NCBI GenBank assembly: GCA_015956445.1
Contig: WIUZ02000012.1
Coordinates: 1,054,001-1,118,000, forward strand
Length of the DNA: 64,000 nucleotides
DNA from: Thelephora terrestris
Lineage: Eukaryota > Basidiomycota > Agaricomycetes > Thelephorales > Thelephoraceae
Direction: 5' to 3'
Shown: piece after piece, positions 1 to 10,692 of the stretch
Layout: each line of letters begins with the position of its first letter
Position numbering within the stretch: the stretch's first letter is position 1
Position numbers and translations under genes: made by a program
Notes under the pieces: model-generated
What the model saw: the letters and a program-made list of their open reading frames with translations, nothing else
Database searches by the model: none
What the model was told of the DNA's origin: nothing

Positions 1-1608
1 TGGAATACAATCTTTACGCGATCGTTGTGGTTGTTGAAGAGTTGCACCCTGCGGATTTGGTTGAGAATAGGATCGTTGTGGTCGTCGACCATATTGTGTG
101 TGGTGACTGGTGGAAGTGTGTTTCTTTTGAGAGCCAATATACGACGCTTCAAAAGAACATTGTCTTCTTCGGTGAGAAGCTTGTCCGGACTTGGCAATGT
201 ACCGTGTTCTCTGCGTGAAAAAAGAAGTAAGTCACTGCAGAAGTGGGCGAAGTTTGACGAACCCGTTGGAACGAATGGCGTGGTCGAAGAGCCTAGCACC
301 GATCCTGTTCTGGATCTCTGTCACCGTATCTCGGAGCTGCTTTGTGACAGCCTGGCCTTTCAAAGCGTCGACGGTATATGACTGAGTGGGGGCTGGCATA
401 ATGATGAATGCCACAACGGAAGTGTTTGATTCGGATTTCAACAGGCGGTAGTTCAGACCTGTGCGGGAATTGAGAAATGGGAATTTTTCAAAGGAGAGAG
501 GCACAGACGAGCCATCGACTCAATGAACATGTCCACCCCCTTGTTACGATATTCGTATCGGCCTGCAGTGAACATCTGAACAGTAGCGTGGTCAGGCGCC
601 ATTGGAAGCACAGCAGGAGAGAACCCACATAGAGAGTGTTCTCTAGTTCGAAGTTGTAATGTCCATAGAAGTGCCCACGGATAAATTCGTTGATCTTGGC
701 CTTTGCGGTAGCGTGGAGATTCTGGAATTCATGCATCGCTTGGAATTTGATGACGTTCAAACCATTGGGAAGCACACCGTCGGGCTTGCGTTTGAGTAGA
801 TGTTCCGACTCATAAGCGGTGATATGTGAGACGGTTGTGAACACATCAGCACAATGAGTTGAAGACCGTTCGATGCAGTATCTGTGGTAAATGCCACGTT
901 TGCCAGCCTCGTGATCAACGTCGAAGTATTGAAGATTGTTGTAAAAGTCGACACTACCCGCACAGAGGTAGCGGCCCAAAAGTGTCGCATGTGTGGTGAA
1001 AACTGTGGTGACATCGACGTGACGCTTCCTGCACAAGGATATGGCTACGCCAGCCTGCCATTCGTGAAAATGAGCTATAACGGCTTTGTTGAGCTGTCTG
1101 GAGACGTACTACATATGGTGATAAATTAGTACGGTGTCACGAAGAGATGTCGGACACGACTCACTTCCCCCAGGAACCAGGCGACGATGTAGCCGAAGAC
1201 GATCGCCTCGTTGGTCTCATGGTCGTTGGGAGGAGTTGGTATTCCGGCAAGGTTCCAAAGATCGCCTTTCCATTCGTCCAATCTAGAGTATTGGCTACCA
1301 GTGTCGAACAGGATGACCTTCGGAGCGCCCTCGACCAGCCACCTCCCATAGAGCAGGATCACGCCTTTAGCGCGCATGGACTCTATGGTTTCTCGTAGGA
1401 AGGGATCCGTCGGTTCCTCTGGCTCGACCTCCATTGGGGCGGACTTGTAAGATAGAGGTCCGATGAGGCAGTATCTATCCCCGTATTCCGAGACTGTGAC
1501 TGGGATTTTCGTCTTGATGACGGTGTAGATTCCGCCTACTTTGTTTGCAACCTCCCATGCGCACTCGAACAGCAATGGGCGGCGAACATCGCGGGTTGGC
1601 TGGGACAT
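1..1608 (-). CDS. GSY1: Glycogen synthase, 3' end outside the window
   Basis: Glycogen (starch) synthase, a GT3 family enzyme that transfers glucose from UDP-glucose to glycogen in the cytosol. Five exons are visible on the minus strand: about 1608-1165, 1108-629, 575-509, 458-264, and 210 to the window edge, with small GT-AG introns between them. Family blocks seen are the N-terminal [12 protein letters not shown], the [15 protein letters not shown] stretch, [31 protein letters not shown] and [16 protein letters not shown]. The last exon in the window reads into [10 protein letters not shown] and [12 protein letters not shown]. The start at 1608 (MSQPTRDV) fits the length of fungal homologues; an upstream in-frame Met at 1725 would add 39 residues that do not look conserved. 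The C-terminal half, including the regulatory phosphorylation tail, lies beyond the window. Identification is very secure; the exact start is less so. Confidence 0.95.
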
Positions 1609-1941
1609 ATCAGTAGGGTCGCTGGACGCGGGGGTGGAAACAACCAAAGAATGCCTTGAATTTTGTCGGAAGAAGTAGGCCGGGGAGGTTCGACTGTACG
1701 TCATCGGTTCACACGCTTGGTCCATGGATCATTCCAACCTGGGGACCGGTCCACGAGGCTTTGAGGGGTCTAGTTCCCGACTCCCCGATCACGATCAATT
1801 GATCAGCATGGGGGCCGGACCCTGGGTAAACTTTTTCATTCACCCACAGGGCGTCTCGATGCGTACTTCGGCTGGCACTGGAACTCTAGGGTCCTCGTTC
1901 TCGCTTTTGCCCGCGCCGGAGGACACCGTTTGTACGCCTTC
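1609..1941. promoter_or_regulatory. Divergent intergenic promoter region between glycogen synthase and the DUF6533 gene
   Basis: About 330 bp separate the two divergent start codons, so both promoters must lie here. A small palindrome, GATCAATTGATC, is visible near 1790-1803. No convincing TATA box was found. Open frames across this stretch look like non-coding shadows. Confidence 0.4.
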
Positions 1942-3578
1942 ATGGCGTCTCCTGGTGACCCCGACCCTCTCGATGCTTTACTTTTTGCCTGTGTGACTCT
2001 ACTGGTGCCGAGAATCGCCTGTCAGCTGGTGACAATGCTGATTGATTTTTAATTGGCAGGTGTATGATTACATGCTCACCTTCCAACTGGAGGTACGTCC
2101 CCTTCTGGGCCCGTCTCCATCCCGCATCTTACCCATCCCAGGTTGAGCTAGTGTGGAAACGCCAATGGGGACTTGGGACAGTACTCTTCGTGTTCAACAG
2201 ATACTCCCCTTTCATAGAGAGTATCATATCTCTCTCCAGTGAGTCAAGTCAGCGTTACTCACTAGTCAATCTTAACCTAACGTACCCTGCAGTCAGGTTC
2301 TTCTTTCTCAGCCCACAGGTTTATGCTTTTCCCGGGTGTTCATAAGAACAAGCTACTTACACATGTATGACAGATGTGCGAGAAACTCACAGCTATCCTG
2401 ACATGTGAGCACTGAAAGGGGTTTCGCTCCGGATTCTCGCCGTTGACTGGCTTCCTTCTGCACAGGGTTTATCGTCTTGGGATTGTTAACTTCGGAGTTT
2501 ATACTGATGCTCCGAACGTACGCAATTTGGGATAGGAGCCGCAGGGCACTGTACATTCTTTTTTCTACAGGAACCGTTCGTACTTCCAAACAAGTGGGAT
2601 CGTCCATCTGACTTCTCCTTATTAGCTCCTTTCAGTGTTGGGCATTGTATCCACGGAGATGGAGCTACGATCCATCAAATGTGTGCGCTCCGGGCCTACC
2701 CGCGCACGCCTTCATTGTAAATGACATAGCTAACTTTTGAACCATAGGGGAACATGCACCCGGTGGTAAGGGTTGTCACATTTCTGAAGCCGGCACCATA
2801 ATATTCCCGGCCTACATTTCACTGTTGATCTGCGAAACAAGTTAGTCCCTGAATGTTGTGAACAGGCTTAGACTCATTTTTATCTAGCAATAGCTGTTAT
2901 GACCGCCATGAAAGCATCTTCACATCGTGCGCATACGCTGGCTGTGGAAGTTCGGAAGCACAACTAATTTCACTTACACAGTACGGCGTTCACACTCCGA
3001 CTTTGTTGTCGTTCTTTATCGAGACGGTTCGCAAAAATTTACCCAAGAGATCGGCCATTTACTGATACGGCCGTTCCAGGGTTTTTGTTCTACCTCTACT
3101 GTATTGGTAACGTACTGCCCTGTGTCTGAGCGCATTGAACTCACTGTCACGCTAGGTATCTCCCTGTTGAACATTGTCTTAACAGCTACTGGACCGGTAA
3201 GCACAGTTGCTGATTGATGAAGGAAGGGATCTAATCTGCCTTCGGCAGAGGCTGGTGAACTGGCTTGTAACGTACGTGGATGTTGCCCTTTGGTATGGCC
3301 AACTTGCACCTAAACCATCCTAGGCTGCAGCATATCATCCACTCTATCTGTTGTTCTCGTGTGTTGTTCTTTATATTCAAGTCAAGACTTGGGATTTACA
3401 AAGCAGCAAACCACCGGTTCCCACGAGTTCCAATTACTTCACTTCTATCCTCCCGCCGCCAGCCACTGGGCATGATGAAGAGATTCAGATGAAGGAGATG
3501 GGACAAGTTAACAGGGGTGGCGGATTGGAGGATGTATATTCAAGTCACGACATTGTTAGGTGGGGGGCTGTTGATTAA
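1942..3578 (+). CDS. DUF6533-type multipass membrane protein, many small exons
   Basis: A fungal membrane protein of the DUF6533 family, of unknown function. No long open frame exists, but a phase-consistent model can be assembled. It starts MASPGDPDPLD at 1942. Further pieces are VYDYMLTFQLE (2060-2092), VELVWKRQWGLGTVLFVFNR (from 2142), MCEKLTAILTW joined to FIVLGLLTSEFILMLRTYA, an 18-nt microexon encoding part of HWEHAPGA (about 2749-2766), IFPAYISLLICETTIAVMTA, then HLRRSHSDFVVVLYRDG and FLFYLYCIGISLLNIVLTA. It ends EDVYSSHDIVRWGAVD and a stop at 3578. The hallmarks are YDY near the N-terminus, the W-KR-W segment before the first helices, LRTYA-W, and LYRDG before a late helix. Seven hydrophobic segments can be counted. 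About 265 residues are predicted. It is convergent with the ornithine carbamoyltransferase gene, with about 175 bp between the stop codons. Family assignment is from memory of the pattern; splice sites are inferred. Confidence 0.75.
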
Positions 3579-3752
3579 CAGTGTCGACTCTTCTGCCGAA
3601 GGGCGAGAGCATTTCTATCTAGAGAGGCCTTATTGGCAACTACCTATCCACTTTTTTGCCTGAGCGCACTGTCGGCCGCAGAAAGGTCCCATTTACCGAA
3701 TAGCAAACTATGGCCGAATTAGCATTGGCGTCGGTCGGCGCACAAAGGTGAC

Positions 3753-5038
3753 TTACTCGAACACTGCCATAATGGTCCACTTTCTGTTGTCAGACTCGGG
3801 GAATACGAGTGACCTGGGGCCGTAGAAAACCTGGGAGCTTCGGGGTGAATGGATGTGGAAGGGAGGAAGATTATTGCAAACCTCGTCATCAACCTCATGT
3901 TCTTTTCTAGGGAGACAGTGCAGGAACTTCCACTGGTCATTTGCACCTCCCTCGCGACATAGCGCTTCAGTAACCTGGTACCCTTGAAAGGCCTTGACTC
4001 TTTCTTCCTTTTCTGCTTCTTGACCCATTGAAATCCTGGGATCGGGTTATGAATAAAGTCGAATCAGTGCGTACGACGAAAGGTGAAATACCATGTATCG
4101 GTGACCACCACATCTGCACCTCGAACCGCTTCTCGTGGGTCCGGGCCCCACCAGATACCGGTATCACAGCCAAGTTTCAGCACACGGTCCCACACGGGCT
4201 GGGGAGGCCGATACTTTGGATCGTCGGGGGAAGCAACGCGAAGCGTGTGCCCAAGGCGAGGATAAGTCACGAGCATGTCGTGTAGGACATTTGCGGAATC
4301 GCCGACATACGCAATGGTGAGTGGTCTTAACGACGGCAGCTGGGGCAAATGTTTTAGGCCGTGGTTTGGAGTGTTGTCCTTCAGGTGGGAGAAGGAAGAT
4401 GCGTGTTCATGGAGGGTCAGTAGGTCGGCAAGAACTTGGGTTGGGTGCCATAATGAAGACAGTGCATTGAGGACAGGGACGGGAGAATGTTGAGCAAGCT
4501 CCTGGGTGATCCATTTTGCGTTAGAGCTGCGTTAAACCGACCATGTTGTACTCACTTCTATTTCACTATGCTCCCCAACTCGGGCAAAAATCCCTTGACA
4601 CATCCCACCGATGACCCGTGCAGTGTCCCTAGCACTTTCATTGACGCCCAACTGTATATCATCTTTGCCCAGAAACAATGCCTTGCCGCCGAGGAGTACA
4701 GCGGACGTTTCGGCACTTAGACGAGTACGTGTGCTCCTCTTAGAGAAAAGTAACGCAATGGTCTTGCTGAAAAGCGACTGTGAGGGCATGCGGAGTTTCG
4801 ACACCTTCGCACCCCGTTGTTGAGGAGAAAGCCACGGAAGCGAAATTTGCTTGAGGTAGTGCGCATGGGATACTATGCCGTTGATCTGAGAAGGCGATAG
4901 GTCCGCCAGGGTCATTAGATGAGGAACTGCCTTCGCAGCCCGACCAGCCATTGTGGAAGCAGAGCGAGGAGGGTGAGAACGGAGGTCACGCGCTCGGGGA
5001 GTCAATTTAGGCGAACTGGGGAATCTATGGATGTACAA
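3753..5038 (-). CDS. ARG3: Ornithine carbamoyltransferase (arginine biosynthesis, mitochondrial)
   Basis: Ornithine carbamoyltransferase makes citrulline from ornithine and carbamoyl phosphate, normally in mitochondria in filamentous fungi. Four exons (about 5038-4556, 4501-4092, 4035-3882, 3830-3753) join in phase to about 374 residues, normal for the family. Visible motifs are the carbamoyl-phosphate loop [35 protein letters not shown], the ornithine-side VVVTDTW-ISMGQE region, and the catalytic [14 protein letters not shown]. The first 40 residues are rich in Arg, Ser and Pro and lack acidic residues, like a mitochondrial presequence, so I kept the first Met. Only about 70 bp separate its start from the stop codon of the glycosyltransferase gene upstream on the same strand, so its promoter probably overlaps that gene's 3' UTR. 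Confidence 0.95.
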
Positions 5039-5110
5039 TGATCATTGTGTAATTCACAAGTCGACAAGAGAAGGTAAAGAGTGACAAAGGTGATAAGAGA
5101 GTAGGTAGGT

Positions 5111-7063
5111 CTAATGGGTGCCGAAATTGGTTTCAAGAAAGACGCTCAACCTCCTCATAAATGGAGAAACCCAACCGCCGTTGGGTTTTAGTGGCACTGC
5201 GGCCTCCAGTGGATCTGTGTGATGGAAGTGAGTTCGTTCCGTGTTCTGTATACCACTGACGGCGTACTTTTGCTCTTGACACACGAAGCTTTCAGGCGCT
5301 CCTTCCCAATCATCCAGGGCGTACTTTCCACCACCGCTCTCAGATGCGGAGGGTTCTTCCCCCCCCTTCTTCGGACCAAAGAGGTCCAAGGCCAGTTGCG
5401 TATGACTAACCCCTGCGTAAGTGGTTACACACCGAGGGTTTATGAGGATACGGGCCGGCCGGAAGACAGAATTTGGGACCGATAATCGTCTTGTTGGGAC
5501 TACCGAAAGTCCGTCATCTGTGTCTGGCATTGCGTCGAAATCAGAGCCCACGTTAGCGTCCGGATCTTCCTTGTGCTGCCTGCGGCCGTGATGGTTATCC
5601 CTTTCGACAATGGGGATGAATGGAAGATTGTGATCGGCAGGGTATTTGCTTTGGTCAATGCGCCGCTTATTCATAGGCTTGCGGCTATCCATAGTCTCGA
5701 CCTCCCTGACACCTTCTCTGGCTTGGTGGATCCAAAGGTCTCGACAGAACCAGTTTTGGCTACTGTCCAAGCAGGGTGCATCAGGAGGCCGATTCGGGAC
5801 ACCCTCAACTGAAGAAAGGTTGTGATAGTCCGGCCCTGCACGGTAATTGATACCTTGATAATAGGACTGCGCAGGATCGATGACGTGTGTTCCCGATTCG
5901 CAACAGAAAACCTGGAAAGGTAGGTGTTTGGAGTAACGAGACGCGCCTACAGTATCACGAGGGGGAGCTGCGTCTTGTTTAGACGAAGACTTTGACTGCC
6001 TAAATTGGTCTCCATTGATATCGCGTGTGCGCCAACTATGGAAGGGGTGGGGTCAGCACATGGTCAGGAAGAGGCGCGGAAGACCAACGTACCGGTCGGA
6101 AAAGATGAAGAAACCGCTATACTCTGCCCAGTCCATACCGCAAACCATAGCTGCCTCATTAACAAGGCTTATCTTGATGTTCTCAAGGATGTCGTTAGGA
6201 CATGTGAACCCCTTTAACCAGATGACCCTATCGAATTTGATCTTTCGCTTGAGGTGGAGTTCCTTCAGAGGCTCCAACGCGAGATTACGCATGTGAGCCT
6301 CCTCCAAGGGGTAGTACGCCGCCACAGGGTCCTCGGTCATCCGTGGCACCCTGCGTATTCTAAATGGAACGCCAAGGAGAGTCAGGACTGCCTCACAGAG
6401 GTCGACGAGGGTTTCCGTGGAATCGGTAGAATCGTAATCCAGCATCGACACAAATACGCTGGAGGGACCGAGGCGACGTGCCATTTGAACGATTACCGCC
6501 AGTTGGTCAACAAGAAAATGATCAGCCGAATGTATGACAATGGCGAAGTAGTAGAGACGGCGCTGTTGGACAAGGTCGTCGGTGTCATGCTTGTTTTGAC
6601 TGAATGGTCGAGTAAGGGTAGGACACTTCGCAGCAACCCAACCGTTCAGAGATAGGAGCTGCTCTACCGAAGAGAGGACCGATTGTGCATCCATATGGGA
6701 GGTGTCAGCGTTGGAAATGCTGGTGGAGGTCACTTAGTTCAGGCCACGAAGTACTCGCTGCACTCACAATGGTTTTTGAAACCTTGCCCAATGGTCTTGC
6801 ATCCCGTTCGAAATCACGTCGGAAAACATGTCCGGTCGTTCGTCACGACCGATTCGGACTTGAAGAAACTTGTGTTTTCGAGCATCGAGGAGGTCCGCGG
6901 AGCCTGTGACAATGTCCAGAACATTGTTCTCTTGGATTTCTGAGGGGTCGATAGTCGTATACCACGAAGACTTGAGGTAGAAATGGAGACCGAGTGGAAC
7001 GAGGAGGATGATAAGGGCGCGACTTCGACGAAGAAACATTGGGATGACCCACCAGTGCACCAT
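5111..7063 (-). CDS. CAP59/CMT1-type glycosyltransferase (GT69), Golgi type II membrane protein
   Basis: Member of the fungal family around cryptococcal CAP59 and alpha-1,3-mannosyltransferase CMT1 (GT69). Three exons (7063-6768, 6719-6093, 6035-5111) join in phase to about 615 residues. The N-terminus has a single hydrophobic anchor (ALIILLVPLGLHFYL) after a short basic segment, typical of type II Golgi enzymes. Family marks are VSMLDYDSTDSTETL, FRIRRVPRMTEDPVAAYYP, DRVIWLKGF-CPNDILE, MDWAEYSGFFIFSDRWRTRD, CCESGTHVIDP, DSSQNWFCRDLW and NPRCVTTYAGVSHTQLAL. A hydrophilic insert of about 80 residues (rich in D, H, K, R) lies between the FCRDLW and CVTTYAG blocks. The donor sugar cannot be deduced from sequence alone. 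Its start lies only about 62 bp from the divergent methyltransferase start. Confidence 0.85.
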
Positions 7064-7125
7064 CGATCACTTCCGCCCCTCATGTGCATGAAGATGTACT
7101 TACGTAAAGCTAAAAACTAACACCG

Positions 7126-8202
7126 ATGACTGACTACCAAGATTTGAATCTGGGTTCTTTATTCCCAGTACGAGGTTCAGTGATGTTCGCTTGTATCCTT
7201 TTACTGACACTCAAACCCTCAAGGACGAGCCTCGGCCTCAATCCCCCGCTCCTACCTTTGATTCTTATCATCGGGAAACAGAGGAGTGTACTGGTGACTG
7301 GTCTACAGTGGAAATACGGCTAGTCGGGTCTCACCCGCTTTGGGGACATCATCTGTATAATTTCGAATGCAAGTCGTGTCTTATTGGTGACTGATTAGTT
7401 TGTGTGCGAAAGGTGGAACGCTGCCAGAGCTTTTGCTGCGTATCTGGATGCCCACCCCCAGTTATATCAAAACCAAAATGTCATTGAACTTGGGGCTGGT
7501 GGTGGGTTGCCGGGGATTGTTGCCGCTCTCAATGGGGCTAATACAGTTTGTCTACGAGAGTTCACAATCGTTGCTGTCATTACTGATACCCTTAGGTCGT
7601 GTTGACCGACTACCCAGATCCCGCACTTCTCGAGAACCTTGAATATAACCTCAGCCGCAACCTAACGTCTAATGCAGGGTCGAGAGTATTTGTCAAGGTA
7701 TCTGTGCCTTCGGTTTTCCTCTTTGTCAGGCGCATGACAAGTTCAGGGATATATTTGGGGGAGACCAGTTGCCCACTTGCTCGAAGCCTTGCCGGACGGG
7801 AGTATGGGGTTCGACGTGATATTAATGTCAGATCTAATTTTCAACCACTCAGAGGTTTGTGTTTGAGTTACTGGTTAGGGTGATAACCCATTCTTATTTA
7901 CCCACAGCATGATGGCTTACTGAGGAGTTGTCTGCTACTAAATGCACACTCACCACCAACTTTGCTTGTCTTCTTCACACACCATCGTCCTCATCTTGCA
8001 ACAAAAGATATGGATTTTTTTGAAAAAACAAAGTCTCATTGGATTGCTCAGGAGGTGGTTAAAAAAACCTATCAGGTATGTAAGTTACTTTTCTTCCCTG
8101 AAAGACAATAGCTCAGGTTTACAGCCAATGTTTGTGGATGACCCAGGTGACATGGAAACTCGCAGTGTAGTCCATGGGTGGAAATTGTTGAAGGTAGATT
8201 AA
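7126..8202 (+). CDS. EFM7: EFM7/NNT1-type protein N-terminal and lysine methyltransferase
   Basis: A seven-beta-strand SAM-dependent methyltransferase of the EFM7 (Nnt1) family, which in yeast methylates the N-terminal region of elongation factor 1A. Seven exons (7126-7167, 7224-7354, 7413-7545, 7596-7697, 7747-7854, 7908-8075, 8125-8202) join in phase to 253 residues, close to yeast EFM7. Motifs are the N-terminal MTDYQDLNLGSLFPDEPRP, RLVGSHPLWGHHLWNAARAF, SAM motif I VIELGAGGGLPGIVAALNGA, the family-typical VVLTDYPDPALLENL, GYIWGRPVAHLLEAL, VILMSDLIFNHSEHDGLL, and a C-terminal PMFVDDPGD...VHGWKL. This is the last ordinary gene before the repeat-rich part of the window. Orthology to EFM7 is inferred from motifs; substrate is by analogy. 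Confidence 0.9.
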
Positions 8203-9568
8203 TTGTGTTCTGAACTTACATACACTCTGAAGCATCACAATGTCTAAGTTCTAATGTAGAGGTAAGACCTGTCTGCCCCAAAGTGGCCTGCATGGCAAAT
8301 TCAGAGCTTTTGCCTGGGGGGTTGGTACTGGATACTGTAGGCAATAATTATATGCACCTGTAATCATAGAACATTACATGTCCTGGTTTCTTATCTTTGA
8401 GTCCAACCCGACCAGGCTTCAAGTTCAACCAAAAGAAAATCATTGGATCTTTTAGTTGTTTCAGCTGTCCCTCAGATAAGCCTGCAATTGTTACATTCTG
8501 TATAAGATGGCCAAAGGACATTATAAATACTTGTCTCTTTTATATTGTCCTCTTCTATCAAAAACCCTATGCATTATATGATCTTTCTGATCTTTTTTTT
8601 AATTTAAAAATTCTGCTTCTACTCCAGTATGGTCTGCAGTCCCAAAAATACGTGTATACAGGCCAGAGGAGTTTACCATGTGGCTTGACTACTTTTAAGG
8701 GAGAATCAGTGTAAAGGGGATTCTTAACTACTGAGTAACAAAGTAGCTAGAAAGGCATAGGATAGTACACTGTGGGAAAAAATGGTACTGATTGTTCGTG
8801 ATTTGATCAGTACAGTGGTGTGTTACAATCCATCCCACTGGTACTGTGGGCAGTATCTCAGACAAGGCACACAGGTACTGATTTTAAGGTACTTCTATCA
8901 GTTGCTTTTGATGCACTTTGAGTACAAAAAAAATGACAACTTCAGTACAACACGGACTTGTGATCAGACACAAAGTCACTGATCTATCAGTACGGACAAG
9001 CCCACTTCTGGGTACTTCAGAAAATTAATGTATTCATTCAGGCGTTGATAAATTACAAACAAAAAACCAATTTAATTGAATATCCAGAATACACGAGTGT
9101 AGTAAACATAACTAATTACTTGTCATACTTGAAAGATGCTAGAAATGTCTGCGGGGTATAAAAAACGGATCCTTGTGCTTGGTTCAGTGAGACCCAACAC
9201 CATCAAACAGCCACTTGACTTGGAGAATATCGGGAAGATGTGTTGATCAGATCACTCAGATTGCCACCGTCCGAACATCGATTTGTGGCAAGAATACCGG
9301 CTGAGGGGAACTGCCTGTTGGACTGTCCAGCCGCATTCGACAGTCGATGAGAGAAGTGGCATTGTTTGTACTGGTGGCAAAACCTAAACGGTGTCAGTTG
9401 TTGATCTCGTTGTGAAGTCACCAAAGGAATTGGCAACTCACCCCTTCGAAATATGAAAGAGTTGTAGTGACTTACACAGGAACTTTCGAAGCTTCGTTGT
9501 TGAAAAATGAGAAAACGTGTACATGGTGCACACCCCGGTGATCATCAAAGATTGTGGGGTTTGTGCTT
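8203..9568. other. AT-rich intergenic sequence, no gene recognised
   Basis: No convincing exon was found. A sequence starting CACTGTGGGAAAAAATGG at 8768 is preceded by TA and could be one end of a decayed DNA transposon, but no matching right end was seen. This stretch separates the gene island from the first F2 element. Confidence 0.4.
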
Positions 9569-9853
9569 TGTCAGGAACATGGTATTTTTAAACTTTTTAT
9601 AACACACTCTTTCTTCGAACTCTTCTTACCATTTCTTATGTTTGAATGCTTCACATTCCTTATCCTTCACACCAAACATTCAAAACACACACACGCGTGT
9701 ACTATTCCCAGCGAATCATAACAACATGGCTATACAAAGTGCTAGCATCGTCCCATCAGAAATTGACTCTATCTACGGAAGGCCTAAAGGTCATCAACTG
9801 TCCATCCCGGAGATCGTAGTGCTGGCCCCTCCTCGCAAGGACCTCCCCAAACA

Positions 9854-10692
9854 CACTGGGGGCAAGGGGTCACTTACCCAGCAGATACATTGTGATTACA
9901 TTGTGATTTTTTAGACAATGTGTCCAGCCTGTGGCCAGGAGGTACATGCTGAGTTCTTTTACAAAGTACCCATCAATGCAACCACAATGTGGCCAGTGGG
10001 TCCATCTTGATCACTTTTACAAAGTGCCCATCAATTTGATCACAATGTGCCCTGTGGGTCCATGCAGGATACATTGTAAAAATATCCATCAAAGTGGCCA
10101 CTGGGCACTTTGTGAAAGAAACCCCTGGGTTCTTTCACAATTTTGTTCACAAAGTGTCCAGCATACACCTGAGCCACTCATTGAGAGTTCTTTCAGAAAA
10201 TATCCAGCAATGTGTCCACAAAGTATTCAACCAGATACTCAATGGTTTCTTTGGGAGTTTGTTGTGAAATCCAACCACATTGAGAGTTCATTGTGAAAAC
10301 ATTAAGAAGAACCCCCTGGGGACATTGTAGTTGCATTGCTGGGTACTTCTTGAAAGAACTCTCAATGAGTGGCTCAGGCACTCAGTAGGATACATTGTGA
10401 ACAAAATTGTGAAAGAACCCAGGGTTTCTTTCACAAAGTGCCCAGTGGCCACTTTGATGGATATTTTTACAATGTATCCTGCATGGACCCATAGGGCACA
10501 TTGTGATCAAATTGATGGGCACTTTGTAAAAGTGATCAAGATGGACCCACTGGCCACATTGTGGTCACATTGATGGGTACTTTGTAAAAGAACTCAGCAT
10601 GTACCTCCTGGCCACAGGCTGGATACATTGTCTAAAAAATCACAATGTAATCACAATGTATCTGCTGGGTAAGTGACCCCTTGCCCCCAGTG
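9854..10692. mobile_element. Palindromic CACTG element P-A (839 bp)
   Basis: Begins CACTGGGGGCAAGGGGTC and ends with the reverse complement. Flanked by the 3-bp duplication ACA. The two halves pair over most of their length, with about 150 less-paired bases near 10200-10340. Many copies of ACAATGTG and CACATTGT lie inside. No coding capacity. Nearly identical to P-D at 29585 but inserted at a different place in F2. CACTG ends with a 3-bp duplication fit the CACTA (En/Spm) superfamily; that assignment is inferred. Confidence 0.85.

Noticed and set aside
1724-1996. Plus-strand open frame next to the glycogen synthase start
   Set aside because: No homology-like motif, and it overlaps the divergent promoter and first exon of the DUF6533 gene.
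10331-10573. Open frames inside palindromes P-A and P-D (for example MARRYMLSSFTKYPSMQ...)
   Set aside because: They occur on both arms as mirror images of the repeated words, and show no coding features.
9854-10692. Repeated short words in the palindromes, resembling a CRISPR array
   Set aside because: The words are irregularly spaced, in both orientations, inside a fold-back element of a eukaryote. No regular spacers exist.
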